Assembly (NCBI RefSeq): GCF_013373865.1 | Contig: NC_050472.1 | Coordinates: 27,179,190-27,243,189, forward strand | From: Monomorium pharaonis | Lineage: Eukaryota; Arthropoda; Insecta; Hymenoptera; Formicidae | Reading direction: 5' to 3' | Length of the DNA stretch: 64,000 bases | In this document: one piece after another, positions 1 to 13,490 of the stretch | How the letters are laid out: every line of letters begins with the position of its first letter | Position numbering within the stretch: the stretch's first letter is position 1 | Translations under genes and position numbers: made by a program | Notes under the pieces: model-generated | What the model saw: the letters and a program-made list of their open reading frames with translations, nothing else | Told to the model about the DNA's origin: nothing | Databases searched by the model: none

Positions 1-1665
1 GTATTCCGCATATGCATGTGCACTGAGCACCCAGAACGGAAACGTGACTCGTTGCGAAACCGATATGTTTGCATGTAATCGCTGTTCCATCTAGCGCAAC
101 GCGTTATTGAGGATTGTTAAGTGACACGCGAACGTAAACTAGTGAACCTTCGCAAGGTTTATCATTTTCGTCGTTATTTATAAGGGAAAGTGATTAATAT
201 TGGCACATCACTTGGTTTTCAGTTAATATTTCTTAAATAAAAGCTAAAAATAGGCATGTATAAATAATTGATGCTAAATTATTAATCGCGAATATATCTT
301 TATTGCGTTAAAACGAAGAAATGTCGCCCGATAACAATTCCCGATAGCGATTCGGTTACGACAAGAATCGTAAAACGTCACGCAAAGAGAATGCAATTAC
401 ACAGTCGTGTAATTTATCGTGTAGCATCAACGTATCAACAGTCTGACGCTAAGCGGTTTTTCTTTTCGACGGTAAACATCAGCACCGTGGATCATAAGCT
501 CCGACGGTTGCAACAGATACGATTAGACGACGCGTCTCGATGACATGTCTCGAAACGACATGTCTTTCTTGACGACACGAATGGCTTCGTCCTCAATAAA
601 ACTAATATAGTCTCGTGGGGTTTCATTAAATAACACAAACAGTTAGCAGCAGTATTACAAGAAAGTCTGTTATACACAAGTGCATATAAGCGTATTAGGA
701 AAGATATCCAGAAACATATAATCGTTCAGATCACCGTTGGTACATATGTGCCAACAAGTAAAGAAAGACTTAAAGAATGTTTTTTTAACTCGAGTCAATA
801 ATCAAAAAAAATTTTATTTTATTTTTTAAACTAACTCAACAATTAATGACCAATAATACTAGTGTACAAGATTTTGTGCAAGAGCATTTGAAGACTATTC
901 AAAAGTAATTTTTAACGCTAAATCCAAATTTGTCATCAAAATAATAGATTTCAGATCAAATTTTTCAAAATTGTCAAAAGATATCAAGATATTTCAAATA
1001 TTTTTATAATATCTTTTTTTTTCAGACATTTATTTTGAATAAAAAACAAGTTGCTTTTTCTGGGATGAAACCTTGGGAAAAGTAAAATGATCAATACATT
1101 GTCGTCTCGGCTTTATAAGCGGTTGTCTACGTGTTTTAAACGCTTGTAGAAATTCTTCCTCACGAGACATGTCGCTTGACCTCGGGGCGAAATTGGGCCA
1201 CGACACATGGCGAGAGATGTTACCAATTCTGATGACGTTATTGCACATTCCGTGGATCGTTGTTCCGGACTACGTTATTAAATAATATCGTGATACTCTC
1301 GGTCGAACGTGTCATAATATTTTGACGTGAAACTTAATAAGAATCTAAACGTTATACGAGAAAAAATATATTCGACAAATTTTAAAGAAATTGTCATCTC
1401 GAGATTACTAACAAACCAATCTACGTACTAAAGTGACTACATTTATAATACTTTGTATCTAAGAAAATTTATAAAGCAAATAATTTAATATTTTATTATT
1501 TATTATTTTGTTCGTAAACTCTAAAGAAAAAGCCAAGCTTTCATAAAATAAACAAGAACAAATTGAAATTCTTTAATGATATCACTGTTTTCTGTTGCAG
1601 AAAATTAAACCATTCGTTATTTATTAAATGTCTGATTGGTTGTATTCATTAGTCCCATTAGGTAT
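1..1665. other. AT-rich non-coding stretch
   Basis: No supported gene. Open frames here are short, begin arbitrarily and have no splice context or recognisable protein. The sequence is AT-rich with short homopolymer runs. It could be intergenic or intronic to a gene that starts outside the window. Confidence 0.5.
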
Positions 1666-1820
1666 TAGTTTTTCATTCCACAAAAAAAAAATCAATTGAC
1701 AATGCAAAAAAGAATTTAATTGAAATTGCGTACTTTAACACATTTTGTTTTAAAGTACGCAATTTCAACTAAATTCTTTTTTGCATTGTCAATTGATTTT
1801 TATTGTGGAATGAAAAACTA
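1666..1820. repeat. Long inverted repeat (MITE-like), arms about 75 bp
   Basis: The left arm starts TAGTTTTTCATTCCACAA and the reverse complement of the right arm starts with the same bases. The arms match at roughly 95 percent over about 75 bp, with only a few bases between them. Such near-perfect palindromes without coding capacity are typical of non-autonomous DNA transposons (MITEs). A target-site duplication is not clear, so the superfamily is not assigned. Confidence 0.75.
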
Positions 1821-3320
1821 TCGCATATTCGCAATATTAATTAGCAAATGTTATTAACATTAGAGTTGCTTCACCAATTCAATTGTTCTAATAAAAGTTA
1901 TACGACGACGTATTGTAAATTTAAATTAATATATATTAAATTCATATTAGTTCAATATAATGTATATTAATACTATCAGTTTAATATAATGAATAAATAT
2001 TAATTCTATAAGCTGTCAATTGTATTTTTGTTCAATACTCAACTTATTTACTCAAGAATTATTCAGTTCGCGCCACGTTAATTCATGTCGGACAAATGAT
2101 ATTTCCTGGCAATGAAATCTTAACGTTATCCGAATAATCAACTCTATTATTATGCAAACCATTCTCGTTTGCTCGATGACCTACTTGAATCGGAATCCGC
2201 GAGTAAAGCGCTAAGTGCTGCGATCGCAGCTGGATGCAAATATGACCGATCAACGTCACGCCACGACGGAAAATAAATATAAGTATTTATACTGTGTAGA
2301 TTTAACTGATCAGCCGACACTTACTCGATCGTATACAATTTCAATGATCCGTGATGGCAAAATGAAAGCCCATACTCCAAGAAATTCTCACATTACAAAA
2401 ACGGCTTTCAAATTTAAGTACATTTACCGTCTATTTCTTTGGTTAAGAAAACATCTTTCTGCCATTAAAATTTATTCAAATATAAATATTATATGACAAT
2501 ATAAAAAATTTAATACCAATAATAAAAAGTATGTACATTGCTTCCATAATAATTCGAATTACGTTTTCATACTTTTATACTTGGTATAAAAGGATACTTT
2601 CAATGCTTTTATGGTATTAAAAGTATCCCTTTATACCAAGTATCACTCAACTTACAAATTTTCGAATTTACAACAGGTATGTCATTAATTAAATATAAAC
2701 TATTAAATAACAATGAAGCTAATAGGGAAATAACTAAAAAAATTCACAGGAAATAGCTACGAATTCTCAAGTAATATCGATATGTTCATTGACGTGCTCT
2801 CTTTTTCAAACATTTGTGATTTGTTTCTTTGATTCAACGACACATGCAAGCACATTTTTACAACATCGAGGGACATTTCCGTCTCTTCGTCGATAGAAAG
2901 TTTCGATGTGGCTACAACTTGTTCGCGCGCGTCCTAAAAATCGGGCGCGCCCTCCAGCATTGTAGATACGGTTTTGCTCTACAGACTACAGACCACTCTC
3001 GATACGAATTTTGCTAGAATTCGCCTGGAATTTGCACAGTAATGTAACCGAAAGAACGCTGTATATTATGGAAACAATTCCGTCAGAGCATCGCTCATAT
3101 CAGATGAAATCAAATCATTTAAGCCGTTAGCGAGAAAACAGGCATTTCAATCACGGTAGAAATTCATGCACGATAATAAACAACGTGGCGCGTTAATATT
3201 GCGCAAGAAATTATGAAACAAAGCATATAATGGAAAACAAACTTGTAGCAATGTCGAGAAGAATGCAGATATTAATTGCGTTACGTTTAACAGATGTAAT
3301 TCATGTGTTAATTAGTTCCA
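1821..3320. other. Non-coding stretch with one hairpin
   Basis: Apart from the inverted repeat at 2577-2643, nothing is supported. Two frames of 93 and 62 codons lie here but show no domain, no splice sites and no codon-use signal. Confidence 0.4.
2577..2643. repeat. Short perfect-arm inverted repeat
   Basis: ATACTTGGTATAAA at the left end is matched by TTTATACCAAGTAT at the right end, and the GGATACTTT stretch inside is matched by AAAGTATCC. The arms are about 24-25 bp around a short loop. It may be a very small MITE or a solo palindrome. Confidence 0.6.
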
Positions 3321-3360
3321 TATAAAACGACGCGGCCTCTCGACGCGAGAAATTCAGTTG
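3321..3360 (+). promoter_or_regulatory. Candidate TATA/Inr core promoter
   Basis: TATAAAA at 3321-3327 is followed by TCAGTT at 3354-3359, the favoured insect initiator. The spacing is 35 bp from the first T of TATA to the presumed +1 A at 3356, slightly long but within reach. A good splice donor (AAG/GTGAGT) lies at 3889/3890, so 3356-3889 could be a first, largely untranslated exon. No matching downstream acceptor was identified, so the gene it would serve is unknown. Inference only; chance occurrence in AT-rich DNA is possible. Confidence 0.35.
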
Positions 3361-4100
3361 GGTTTTTATTACTCGCGTTTGTTACATATATTTGTGCAAT
3401 AAGTAATCATAGAGAAGATGATATTATGACTTTTGTAGATATTACGCCCACTAGTGATAACTTATTAGGCAAATTCTAGTGATTATTTATGGAATCATTT
3501 GTCTAGTAGTTTGCCGTTATGCAGCGGCACTAATATACCGACAATACATAATAGCCGGCATTTGTTATAAGGCATTTTTACTTTTGAGCATTTCGAAGCT
3601 TGTTCAAAGTATACTTTAACATTTATTTACATATACTTCTTCATACTTTTTGAACTTAAGCGTATTATTACTTTAGTGGATGTATATATGTATTTGAATG
3701 TCTCGCATTATCATTCGATTAAGCATACAATTCAGTTTATTTCGCTAATCGCGCGATTTAACTCTGATGAATGTTGGTACATTACACGTTTTTGCGGTGA
3801 GGTCAACAAGGTAGACGAAGTGAAAACTTGTGTCGACATTAGAAATCATAATAAAATCAGGGATTCACGCACACCACCAGAAGATTAAGGTGAGTATTTC
3901 TCACCGGATTACACAGTCATTATAAACTTGCCTGTAAAAAGCATCCTTCGCAACACATTACCGTCGAGAAACGTGTGATCACTTAGTAAGACTTAATTGC
4001 ATTGTCAACGTGAAATGCGTAACTGCATCTGCATCCACTGCGTACGTTGTATCTACAGTTGATTAATCGATAATTAGTATCTAGTAAAGGAAAGAGAATA

Positions 4101-4106
<6 letters not shown>

Positions 4107-4141
<35 letters not shown>
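4107..4141. repeat. AG dinucleotide microsatellite
   Basis: About 17 uninterrupted AG units seen directly. Confidence 0.95.
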
Positions 4142-4142
<1 letters not shown>

Positions 4143-6619
4143 GTAAGAATAAATTTCCTTCCTTCTATCCTCTCTTATTTTTCTATAAATTTCTCTACCT
4201 GAAGGAAAAAAAATACAATTATCATGTTCCTGATTTATTACCGTTTTCATTTCTTTTTAATAATTATAATAATTATATGCGTTATTAATTATAATTGCTT
4301 TAATAATTTAATCTTTTTATAAGTTTACTATTATTAACGTCTCGAATAAAATTTATTGAAAATCGTTGGAATACACAAAAAAATAACACACGCGATATTC
4401 AATAAATACTTTTTCAAAACAAACACAATTTTCTATATATGAATAAATCTTTGATAATACGTAGAGTATCATTAACATCGATAACAGCTATTATTAATAA
4501 GGACAATAAATGGGATAATTACAAACTTTTGAAATATTAGTTTCTCTAGAGAAAATTACACGTTGCGGCGCTAATCTCTGACAACGAAATATGGATTGAT
4601 TATCGCGCCCATTATCTCCTTTACCGAAATAATGGTATATACATATACATATACGCAAGAGTAAACACTTTATCCTATTGAGATTATTCTATTGGAGATG
4701 ACGAGTACAGTAACTGCGTACAGTAACAGTATATCGCGAAAGTACAAATTGGCATGGCATTACCGACGCAAAACAGGGACGTCGGCTAGCAGGTTTTGAC
4801 GGCGACAAAAAGCAAATATCACTGATATTATCACTAATAGTCTAATTTAGAAATCACATTCGTAATGTTATGTTAACGCGTGCGTAATTACAACGATCCG
4901 TGCAAATATAATCGCACCCGATCGGACGAAAGCGAAGATAACACAGAATGATAAGGTATCGAACGCGATTCGCCGATGCCATCCGATTAAATCGGCCGTG
5001 CAAAAGCAAAAAAAAATCGTGAGACTGAATCGAAACCGACTCTCTTCTTAGAAATCGGAGCCGACGTGGATAATTAGCCGAATGACAAGAATAATACTCT
5101 TCGTCTCTCGAATGTTGTACGAGTTAATTGCCATAGACTTCTCTAACCTCATCGTGCTCCCCTTATGTCTCAGCGAGTGCGATGGTCACTATGCTATGGC
5201 ATAGTCGAACCAGCGCAACCGGTTTTTTTTTGTTACGCTATATAAGCACGAAGAACATAAATTGTGTTCTTCTTGCATTACAGTTTGTCTCTTCGTTAAA
5301 TTTCATTCGCGAGAGATTCGATTTAATTTTGTCTTCATAGATATCTCGCTCAAAGTCAAAATTACTCCATGTTAAAAAAAAATCACTCTTTCTTTCTCTC
5401 TTAAATTAATGCAAACTAAGATTGACACTAGACGTATCTGTTTTCCGTTTCTGATCTCTTCCTCTCTTTTCTTTATTGAAAATTATTGAAAATTACTGAA
5501 AATATATAATAAAACATTCAAGTTTTTTCCACGTAAGTGCTTTTCATGTGAGTGAAACCGGCAGCTTGAAACGTTTGACAATGTGCGTGATGTCTTTAGA
5601 ATACACTACGGTGGAGAAGTTGTGCTGCTTGTTCTCTTTATAGACAAACAAGCAGCATATTCCAAACGCGGCTCCACTCCATCACGGGAATATATTTTCG
5701 TCTAATACGTCCCGATTCTTACTCTGAACACGTGGTATCATAAAATTCCGCATCACGTGTGATTTATCGATCTGGTCGATGAAACGGGAGATTTGACAGA
5801 AAAAATTGCGGCCGCTCATCGATTGTGTCGCGAAAATATATAGGTCGTGAGTGAAGTGAAAGCTCTAATTAGCGGGTGGAGAGATTTCACCCGGTTTTCA
5901 GAGATCGGCTTATAGCCGTATAACCGGCCCGGCCAGTACAATTCGTGCTCATTTAACAATTGTCAAATTCGCCAACGTTATCACGGCGTTATTAAACCGC
6001 AAATGCGGATACGCGATTGCGCGACAATAAAACTCACATGGATGTTTAATTAAAGCGGTTTATGAAGGAGAGAGCAATACACATTGCGGTGACAAGCTCG
6101 ATTTTTATCAACGTGAATTGTAGTAGCGCTCCACGTACAAGTGCTCTTTTTGTAAAAGTCACATATAGCCACGCGATAAAAATTTAAAATCTAAAAAAAT
6201 ATGATGCGACAGTTATCGAATCTGCCCTAACAATAAGTTAACTCCTACGTTCAATTTTGCAAAATGCGAGTAACGTCAGACTTACCAAGAGACGCAAGAT
6301 TTGATACATGTGAAACAACAGAAAAGAGATAAGAAAGATAAAATAGCGTCAAATTATATATCTGTCAAATAAAATGAGCACGTGAGAAAAAAGTCATAAA
6401 TAAAAACCTACGTTTACCGATGTTCGCTGTAGCCAACTAATTTTGGGCAAAAGAAAGAGAGAAAAAGATTCTTCGTTACTTCACCACTGAGAAGTTCACA
6501 CGACCGCGAATTTCATAAAAATTCGTGTGACGTATTAGATTTTCTGCGAGGTGATGTCTCTTGAGTGCCAACCTAATGAAACTCGCGAGACATGTCAGAG
6601 ATGAGGCCAAAGAGCGAGG

Positions 6620-6621
<2 letters not shown>

Positions 6622-6656
<35 letters not shown>
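6622..6656. repeat. GA dinucleotide microsatellite
   Basis: About 17 GA units seen directly. Translated on the minus strand it makes a serine/leucine run that inflates a spurious open frame. Confidence 0.95.
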
Positions 6657-6663
<7 letters not shown>

Positions 6664-8283
6664 GTTGAGAGTGCTGGAAGCAAGTAGAGAATTCGTTAAT
6701 GATGGAAAAGAAGAGGAAAAGTGACGAGGGGAGGAGAGTGAGGCAACGGCAAGTGAGCGAACTCGGAAGGAGTTATGATAAATTAAGCGAGCGGCCGAGC
6801 GTGTCAATAGGATAAACGTGGGTGGATAGCGCGAATACACGCTGGCTGTATTTTCGTGCGTGGTTCCCATCCGAAAAAAAGGATGCGGATAATATGCTTT
6901 TACAATCGTAAGAAAGCATTTCCCATGATTATAGATAGGCAACTATTTTCTATTAGAATCGATCGACAGTTACAGATTCCGTAATTTTCTCCGTGAAATT
7001 AATTAGAAGTTAAAATAATTTAAAACAGCAAATTCACATGTACAATGATACTTGCAAAATAAAAAGCCTTGGAATTAATAATGAATAAATAATTTATTTC
7101 TTCTCTTAGCATTTTTCAAATTCAAATACTACGGTTCCAAGGGGTAACTCAATATTTCCGTAGCATTCGTAGCCGTCGATCTAATGAGAAATCGTCTACA
7201 ACAATCTGAGCGCGATGCAATAATATGCAAAATTATTCACTGCATTCGCCACTTTGGCCAATAACTACCCTTTATCTTTTGCATCACCGTGAATCTCGAC
7301 GGAAGACTGTCGCAGCAAAGTTTGCTCCTCTACTGAATTTCCAACGGCAGGTACTTTACGAAGATCGTAATTCTTGGTCGGATTAGGATACCTTCGGATT
7401 TATCGCTTTCCCTCGCATCCCTAATTCCATATTGTAGTAAAATTTTAGGAGAATGCATCCTTGTGCACCCTAACTTGTCTGTTCTTGTTTTAGATTGCCA
7501 GAATAGATTACAATAGTAACCATTGTGCCGGTGAATATAGATAGTTAAAAATTGTAATAGAAATATTTATTTAAAGAATGTATATATCTCTAACAAATAC
7601 TATTTAAAATAAATATTTTACATATTAGAGAAAAACCACCAATATTGACACAGACTTCATAAAGAAGTTCTTATTTCTCGAAAACTAAACTTTTGCGGGC
7701 GAAAAACTACTCCATCCACTATGAGATTGTGCCGTAATTCATGATACTACAAATTTTACCTGTTGTACTAATTTTTGGATCCAATTTCGAAGTTCTTTTT
7801 GAATTTTGCTGCAACAACATTAATTAACACATAAAATACGAGATTATATTACATTATAAATATAAAAAAATAGTGTTTAACATTTATTATACACGTTTGC
7901 ATAAAGATAAGTAAATTTTTTCCGTTCTTCATTATTTAATTATTAGTATTTTCTATTTGTTAGGAATATACAAAATGATAAGACCTATCTTCAAAAATAT
8001 TGAGCACATAGATCGTCTCAGACCCATCATCAAGGTTGAGTACCAAGAACTATTGCCATGACGCATTAAATGCATTTAGCAAGGAAGTGGGGACTTAGTC
8101 GGTTTAATGTTAGTCAGTGTCACACTAACCACTGACAGGTCAATAGTTGGGTGGAGCGTTTCTCAGCGTAGTTGGAAACAGACGTCGTCGCATTACGAAT
8201 GTCTCGACAAATTTTTTTCTGGCCGCGATTATAAACCTGCGCGTCTAAACTGACCGAAGTGTGCTACAAAGTGTGATTTAAAA

Positions 8284-9523
8284 ATGGCTGAAGGGACCAG
8301 TTCTGCACCCAGTTTCTTCACGAGAATGAAGGGACATCTCAAGGAAGCACCGTTCTTTTGCAAAATCATTGAATTGGTAAAACCGCTAAATAGTGCTACA
8401 TCTTTAATAATTATTACATTCAAGATTTAAAAATAAATAAATTTTTATATTTCAAAATATATCGTTCAACTGTCCAACACTTTTGAAATCAATGGGACAA
8501 ATAGTCTCTCTTTACGTATCATATCAGTTGCAGAAATAATGTGCAATAGCATATGCATGTAGTAACAATTTATTTTATAAAAAAAATAATAATAAATGAT
8601 TAACGAATGTTACAGGTTTTCTGTGTTATTGCAGCGGGATTAGTGGCGGGGCCGTTTCAACAAAATCAGATTCGACCAACTGATATACATCACATAGCGA
8701 TATTTCATGTGGCAGTGTGCGGTTATATTCTTATAAATGTGATTCTTATAATGAGCCATTTCTTGGGCGAAAAATTGCCGAAAAAAACGGTGCGTTAAAA
8801 ACATTAAACAGTTGAATTCCAAAAATGAAATAAATTTATTTCTTAAAAAATATAGGTTATAGCGCCAAATTTCTATCAGTAGCATCACATCGTGAACAGT
8901 TCTTTTTTCCCGTAAGCATTAAATAGAAAATATAGATAAAATATAGATAAAATAGTAAATATAATATTTTTGCAAGAACCAAATAAATCCAGAGATTTTT
9001 AAATTTTATTAAATTAGGATTTTTAAAATATTAATCAGCGTAAAACTACTTTGTTTTTATATATTACTTATTATATATGCGGAGAAAAATGACGATATTT
9101 ATACAATAAACGATTTAAAGACATAATTTTTTTTTATTCCTGAAAATTTATCTCTTCAACTTGTTTTACTTTTAAAGAAAATCTTTCAATTTTAACTAAA
9201 AAACTTTCTATCGGTTTCTAAGTTTTCTTGTATCCCCGTCTGACCTGATGGGCTTTAATGTATCACAATGCGAGATCGTATTGTGATAAGATACTATTCT
9301 TCATTTTTCTCTTTTGCAGGCTCTCATGTTCTCGACGATGGGGGCGATTCTTTGTTGCACCGCCGGCCTGATTCTGATTCGTGACTGGGACAATTTCTCG
9401 AGTAACCTGATTCACGCGTATCTGCAGGAATACAGCGATCAAACGGTAGCGGCCGGTTCTTTCGCGATCTTGGCAGCTCTAGTATTCGCCGTAGACACGT
9501 ACTTCACTAATAAGAATGACTGA
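8284..9523 (+). CDS. MARVEL-like four-helix membrane protein (three exons)
   Basis: Coding exons 8284-8376, 8616-8789 and 9320-9523 join in phase 0 through GT/AG borders, giving 156 residues that start MAEGTSSAPSFF. The protein has a short polar N-terminus (1-26) and four hydrophobic segments at roughly 27-45, 60-80, 88-108 and 134-150. The loop after helix 1 carries the QQNQIRP stretch, a basic loop (GEKLPKKT) follows helix 2, and the tail is short (TNKND). Size and layout fit small insect MARVEL or CKLF/MAL-like proteins, which act in membrane apposition or vesicle traffic, but no family signature pins it further. Exon 3 is clearly more GC-rich than the flanks, as expected for coding DNA. 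The specific orthologue (for example singles bar or a CG-numbered fly protein) is not claimed. The gene model is firm; the function is tentative. Confidence 0.8.
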
Positions 9524-9741
9524 TCACGTATAAATCTCGATCATCGTTATTATAAAAAGACGGAATTAACTGGTTTATTGCTACCACTCATTTCATCCAA
9601 AGCTATTATTGTCCACAAATTGTCTTTTTTCGAAATATTCTAATGTAATTTTCACGATTTTCGTGAAAAATTCTTAGCTTTTTGAGTGTCTAGTGTACTA
9701 TTAATTGTCTTTATGAAACTATCTGACTCTTCGTTACATAT

Positions 9742-9754
9742 CACACACACACAC

Positions 9755-9829
<75 letters not shown>
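9742..9829. repeat. CA/CGCA compound microsatellite
   Basis: CA units flank a run of GCAC units, seen directly about 220 bp after the membrane-protein stop codon, so it may lie in that 3' UTR or just beyond it. Confidence 0.95.
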
Positions 9830-9831
<2 letters not shown>

Positions 9832-12800
9832 TAATTGCTTTAATAAGATTATTTAATTCTTCTTAGCAGATATGCATTGCAAGTGGTAATTGTCTAGTTT
9901 TTCTCGTTTCCTACTTCGATTAAAAACATACAATAGCGTTATACATATTGATATATAGTACACATTGGAAATAATATATGTGTAATCATAAATTTTAGTA
10001 TATTGCTACTGAAAGATAGTAACAATATACATTTAAATTTGAGATCTAAAACGGAAAATATACAATCGTTTTATATTAACATAATTATAATCAATGTATA
10101 TTGTATTACATATTATACTATATGTAATTGTAACTGATAATCAAATTCAATTATGATTGAAATCAGTCCCAACACAAAGCAAAACCGCGGAAGATCTGAA
10201 AACTGATATAAAAAGATGGTAAAGATAAAATATTTTCTTAGCCACTATCTGATTCTACTATAAATCCTTACAAGGTGTCTATAAAGTTTGTCTCCATTCC
10301 CTATATTTTGAACATGATTATGGAAATTACAAAAAATATACGACATACGTTTAAGGGACTGTTTAAGGGGAAAGAGGAACTTTATTACCTTCGCGAAAAC
10401 GATCATAAGATCATTTTAGAGTTAAAATGTCAAATTTCTTTGTAACAAACAATATTTGTAATTGCTTCTTATTAGAAAGCATATTATTTTATTACACATA
10501 TTTTATGAAATGCTTGTAATGAATAATTAGTGCAACACTATTTTATGCTATTTTCTCACGTACTTGTAGTTTAGATATTTATTAATTTTGTTGCCTATAG
10601 CTAATTTTTCCTTTTTTCACACATAGCATTAAATTTTCGTTATTCGGAGACATATTCTAAGCAAACGTAAAATATTTGCACGTAATATTAATTTTTAATA
10701 TAATATCGAAGAAGAACATTGAAAATCAATTGTTATCAATGTTGGATTGAAAAAAATTCCTATACCTACATTCGACAAATCGTTTGTGTCGCAAATTTAA
10801 ACCGTGGTTGAAAATCGAAATAGAGACATGTCCCATGACATAGACAGATCAGAAAAAAAGATATGATAACGAAGATATCGCTATCGAAGCTTTATAAAAA
10901 GCAACAACTTTTTTATCATAAGTAAGGGAGAAAACTCAGATTTCGAAACAAAATATAATTTTCTTTGCAAATTAGCTGCATAAAAAATAATTTTGTAAGA
11001 TAAAATTTATGATACTTAAAGATTACATTTCTATTATATACCATTAATTTTTATTATTATACTTTACGCAAACAGAAATCTAAGTTCTCGCAGCGATATA
11101 AAAAAAGTATGCCAAATATTAATTCATTTATACGCACAATCGCTTTTAAAACCTTTTAAACAATGCTCTCCAAAATTTACAGCAACAATGCACTCTTAAA
11201 AACTTTATTCTCCCCCTACGCAAAGATAATAAAAAAAGATTCCATTCTCTAAACACCTTAAAATGTGGCGAGCAAAGCAAAATTGACCAAGTTTCCAAGG
11301 AGCTTTTTCCGGAGACGAGGACACTTTCCAAGCTCCGCAAAAGCTAAATCTTGGAAAAAATCTACATGAATGTGCTTTTTACTTTCTAACGGTGAATTGC
11401 AGTGAAAAGTTTCATTTGCCTCATTGCCACAAAAAAGTCGTGATTTGGCTTTTCCTGTCTGCTCGTCGAAACCCAAAAAATCATTCCATGAGGAATGCAG
11501 TCTTTCCCTTTCAAGTATAGTTAGACTTTCACGTATTTTCTTCGCGCACAAGAGAGTATAACAAATTCGAAAAATTCCGTTTAGCGCTTAGCCGAAAAGT
11601 GCAAAGAAAACGAGTTTATCCGTCGACTATTTTGCCAGGAAAAGTTCAATAAAAGAAATTTTGTTCCATAATGCAAGGTGGAAAGAAAAGTTCAAGAATG
11701 CACGCAAATCAATCATTTATTTTTTATCTTGTCTATATCAGTGATGGAAAGAAAATTTTTTAACCAGTAAATGTATGATATATTTAAAATCGATGCTACA
11801 TGTATACTTCGAAAGTTTTTCCAGATTTTTATCCATACTGCCTTCGTATGTAAATATTTTACATTTTCAATACATATTTGTATAGTTTTGAGCAAAAGTA
11901 TTATATTAGCACAATTACTCAATTCTTAGTTTCGTTCTTCTAAATAAAATTTTATCTGTACAAAGATTTTTTTGTAATCAATAATGTTAAAATACAATCG
12001 TTATTTATTTGAAACAAGTAATATTTAGTAATTTAAATTTATGTATAATGCATAATCAATAAGAAACAAAACAGAATTCCAAATAAATGAAAAAGATACA
12101 AATACCCAATTCTTTTAGTCAAGACTATTTTTTTATTTACGGATAATGCTTTTTATATTTTCAATAAAGAATGGAGAGTGTAATATCAAAATATTGTTAT
12201 GGTAACGAGACTCTTCTTCCGCATGCGAGCAGTACGAGAGCGTTTTCTTTGATCACTAGAAATTTAAAAAAAATGTCGCTATAAATTTACCGTGCTCTTA
12301 TTTTCTTCGGCGTCGGAAGATAAAAAAATCTCAATTTTTCCGCCTCTCAACGTAGAACGCTAATTTTGCGCTTAAAGTTGTGAAGAGAATTAAACTCGCG
12401 AATCGTATTGCGCGGGAAATATCGAAAGAGTAATTAATATTTTTCATGGAATTGCAAATAAAAAACGTATAAAATTCAATTTTATTCAAGGTAGACGTAA
12501 AAGTACTTTTTTCATATTATAAATCGCAATTAGAAATAGAAATAAAAATATATAAAAATAAAAATTAAATAAAAAGCAAATAAAATAAAAAAGATATTAG
12601 TTAGCTTCGTAAGATATGATGTTAAACGCAATAACTTATTTTTCTTATGTTTATAGGTATAATTATTTAAATATTTTAATAAAAATGTTTTTAACGTTTA
12701 ATTAAATTATACAATAAAGTTATAAACTGACACTTATTAAAATAAAATTTAATTTGATAAATATTATTTCATGCGAGTCACGATATTTCTTTGGAAAAAA

Positions 12801-13214
12801 ATGGATGTAGCATCGTTCATCATCAAAAGATCGTAGTGGAACAAACCTAGCTATGGTCGGACGAAGAAATGTAAATACTTCAAATCTTCATTATTTTAGA
12901 GCTTAAGAAAAAATATATTAAACGAAAGTTCCAGATAAGATTACAGAATTTAATATACTTTAGGAATCAATTTATTTTATTATACGCGCTTTTTAAAAAA
13001 CATACACTTAAACGTACGAATTACAAAAGTTAGTTTTCAATATTAAATTGCAGAAAATATTTAAAAAATAATAAAAATAGCATGTAACATACGATCTGTC
13101 TGTAATTCATGAATCTACATAACTCACCGGAAGTATAAAATTCAAGAGGTAATTATCCACGTCAATTTAGAATAATTATCATCTTCCGTTGTCACTGATT
13201 TTTTAAAACAAAAA

Positions 13215-13490
13215 CTCGCAAGTTATATATAAGAATGTACGCGGACGTACACCATATTTATTATTAATCGATTGTTAATATTTTGCATTATCAAAAAAGT
13301 ATGAACAAAGAAATAATTTTTTATCAGAAATAGATAGAATTTTAAAACGCATAAAATTCCCCAAATTTTTTCCCGAATACCAATAAAATCCTTAAAAATC
13401 AATGATTTTCGAAGATAAAAAAGAAATTCTCCGAAAAATTCAGGCTTTTCTGATTTTTCCAGATAGTAAACACAACTCTAAAAAATTGAA
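13215..13490. repeat. Degenerate dispersed repeat, copy 1
   Basis: Shares an ordered set of short matches with 55064-55250: an AAAACTCGCAAGTTAT-like start, a GAATGTACG-like block, ATTGTTAATC, AAAGAAATAATTTT, and a TTTTTCCAGA-like end before a run of A and C. A shorter match appears at 57165-57240. Judged by eye, the copies are quite diverged, so this is an old family of unknown class. Confidence 0.35.

Larger units (their letters stand above)
3890..8283. other. Non-coding stretch with simple repeats
   Basis: No gene supported. It contains an AG run at 4107-4141, a GA run at about 6622-6656, a TATATAAG box near 5239 and a hairpin around 5614-5661. The 115-codon minus-strand frame at 6595-6942 is partly the translated GA run and is not taken as a gene. 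The 3' part includes the upstream region of the membrane-protein gene that starts at 8284. Confidence 0.4.

Noticed and set aside
6595..6942. 115-codon minus-strand frame
   Set aside because: Its C-terminus is a translated GA microsatellite, and nothing else supports it.
11258..11551. 97-codon minus-strand frame in slightly GC-richer sequence
   Set aside because: No recognisable family, no agreeing splice borders, and a second frame overlaps it. It remains possible as an unknown exon but is not supported.
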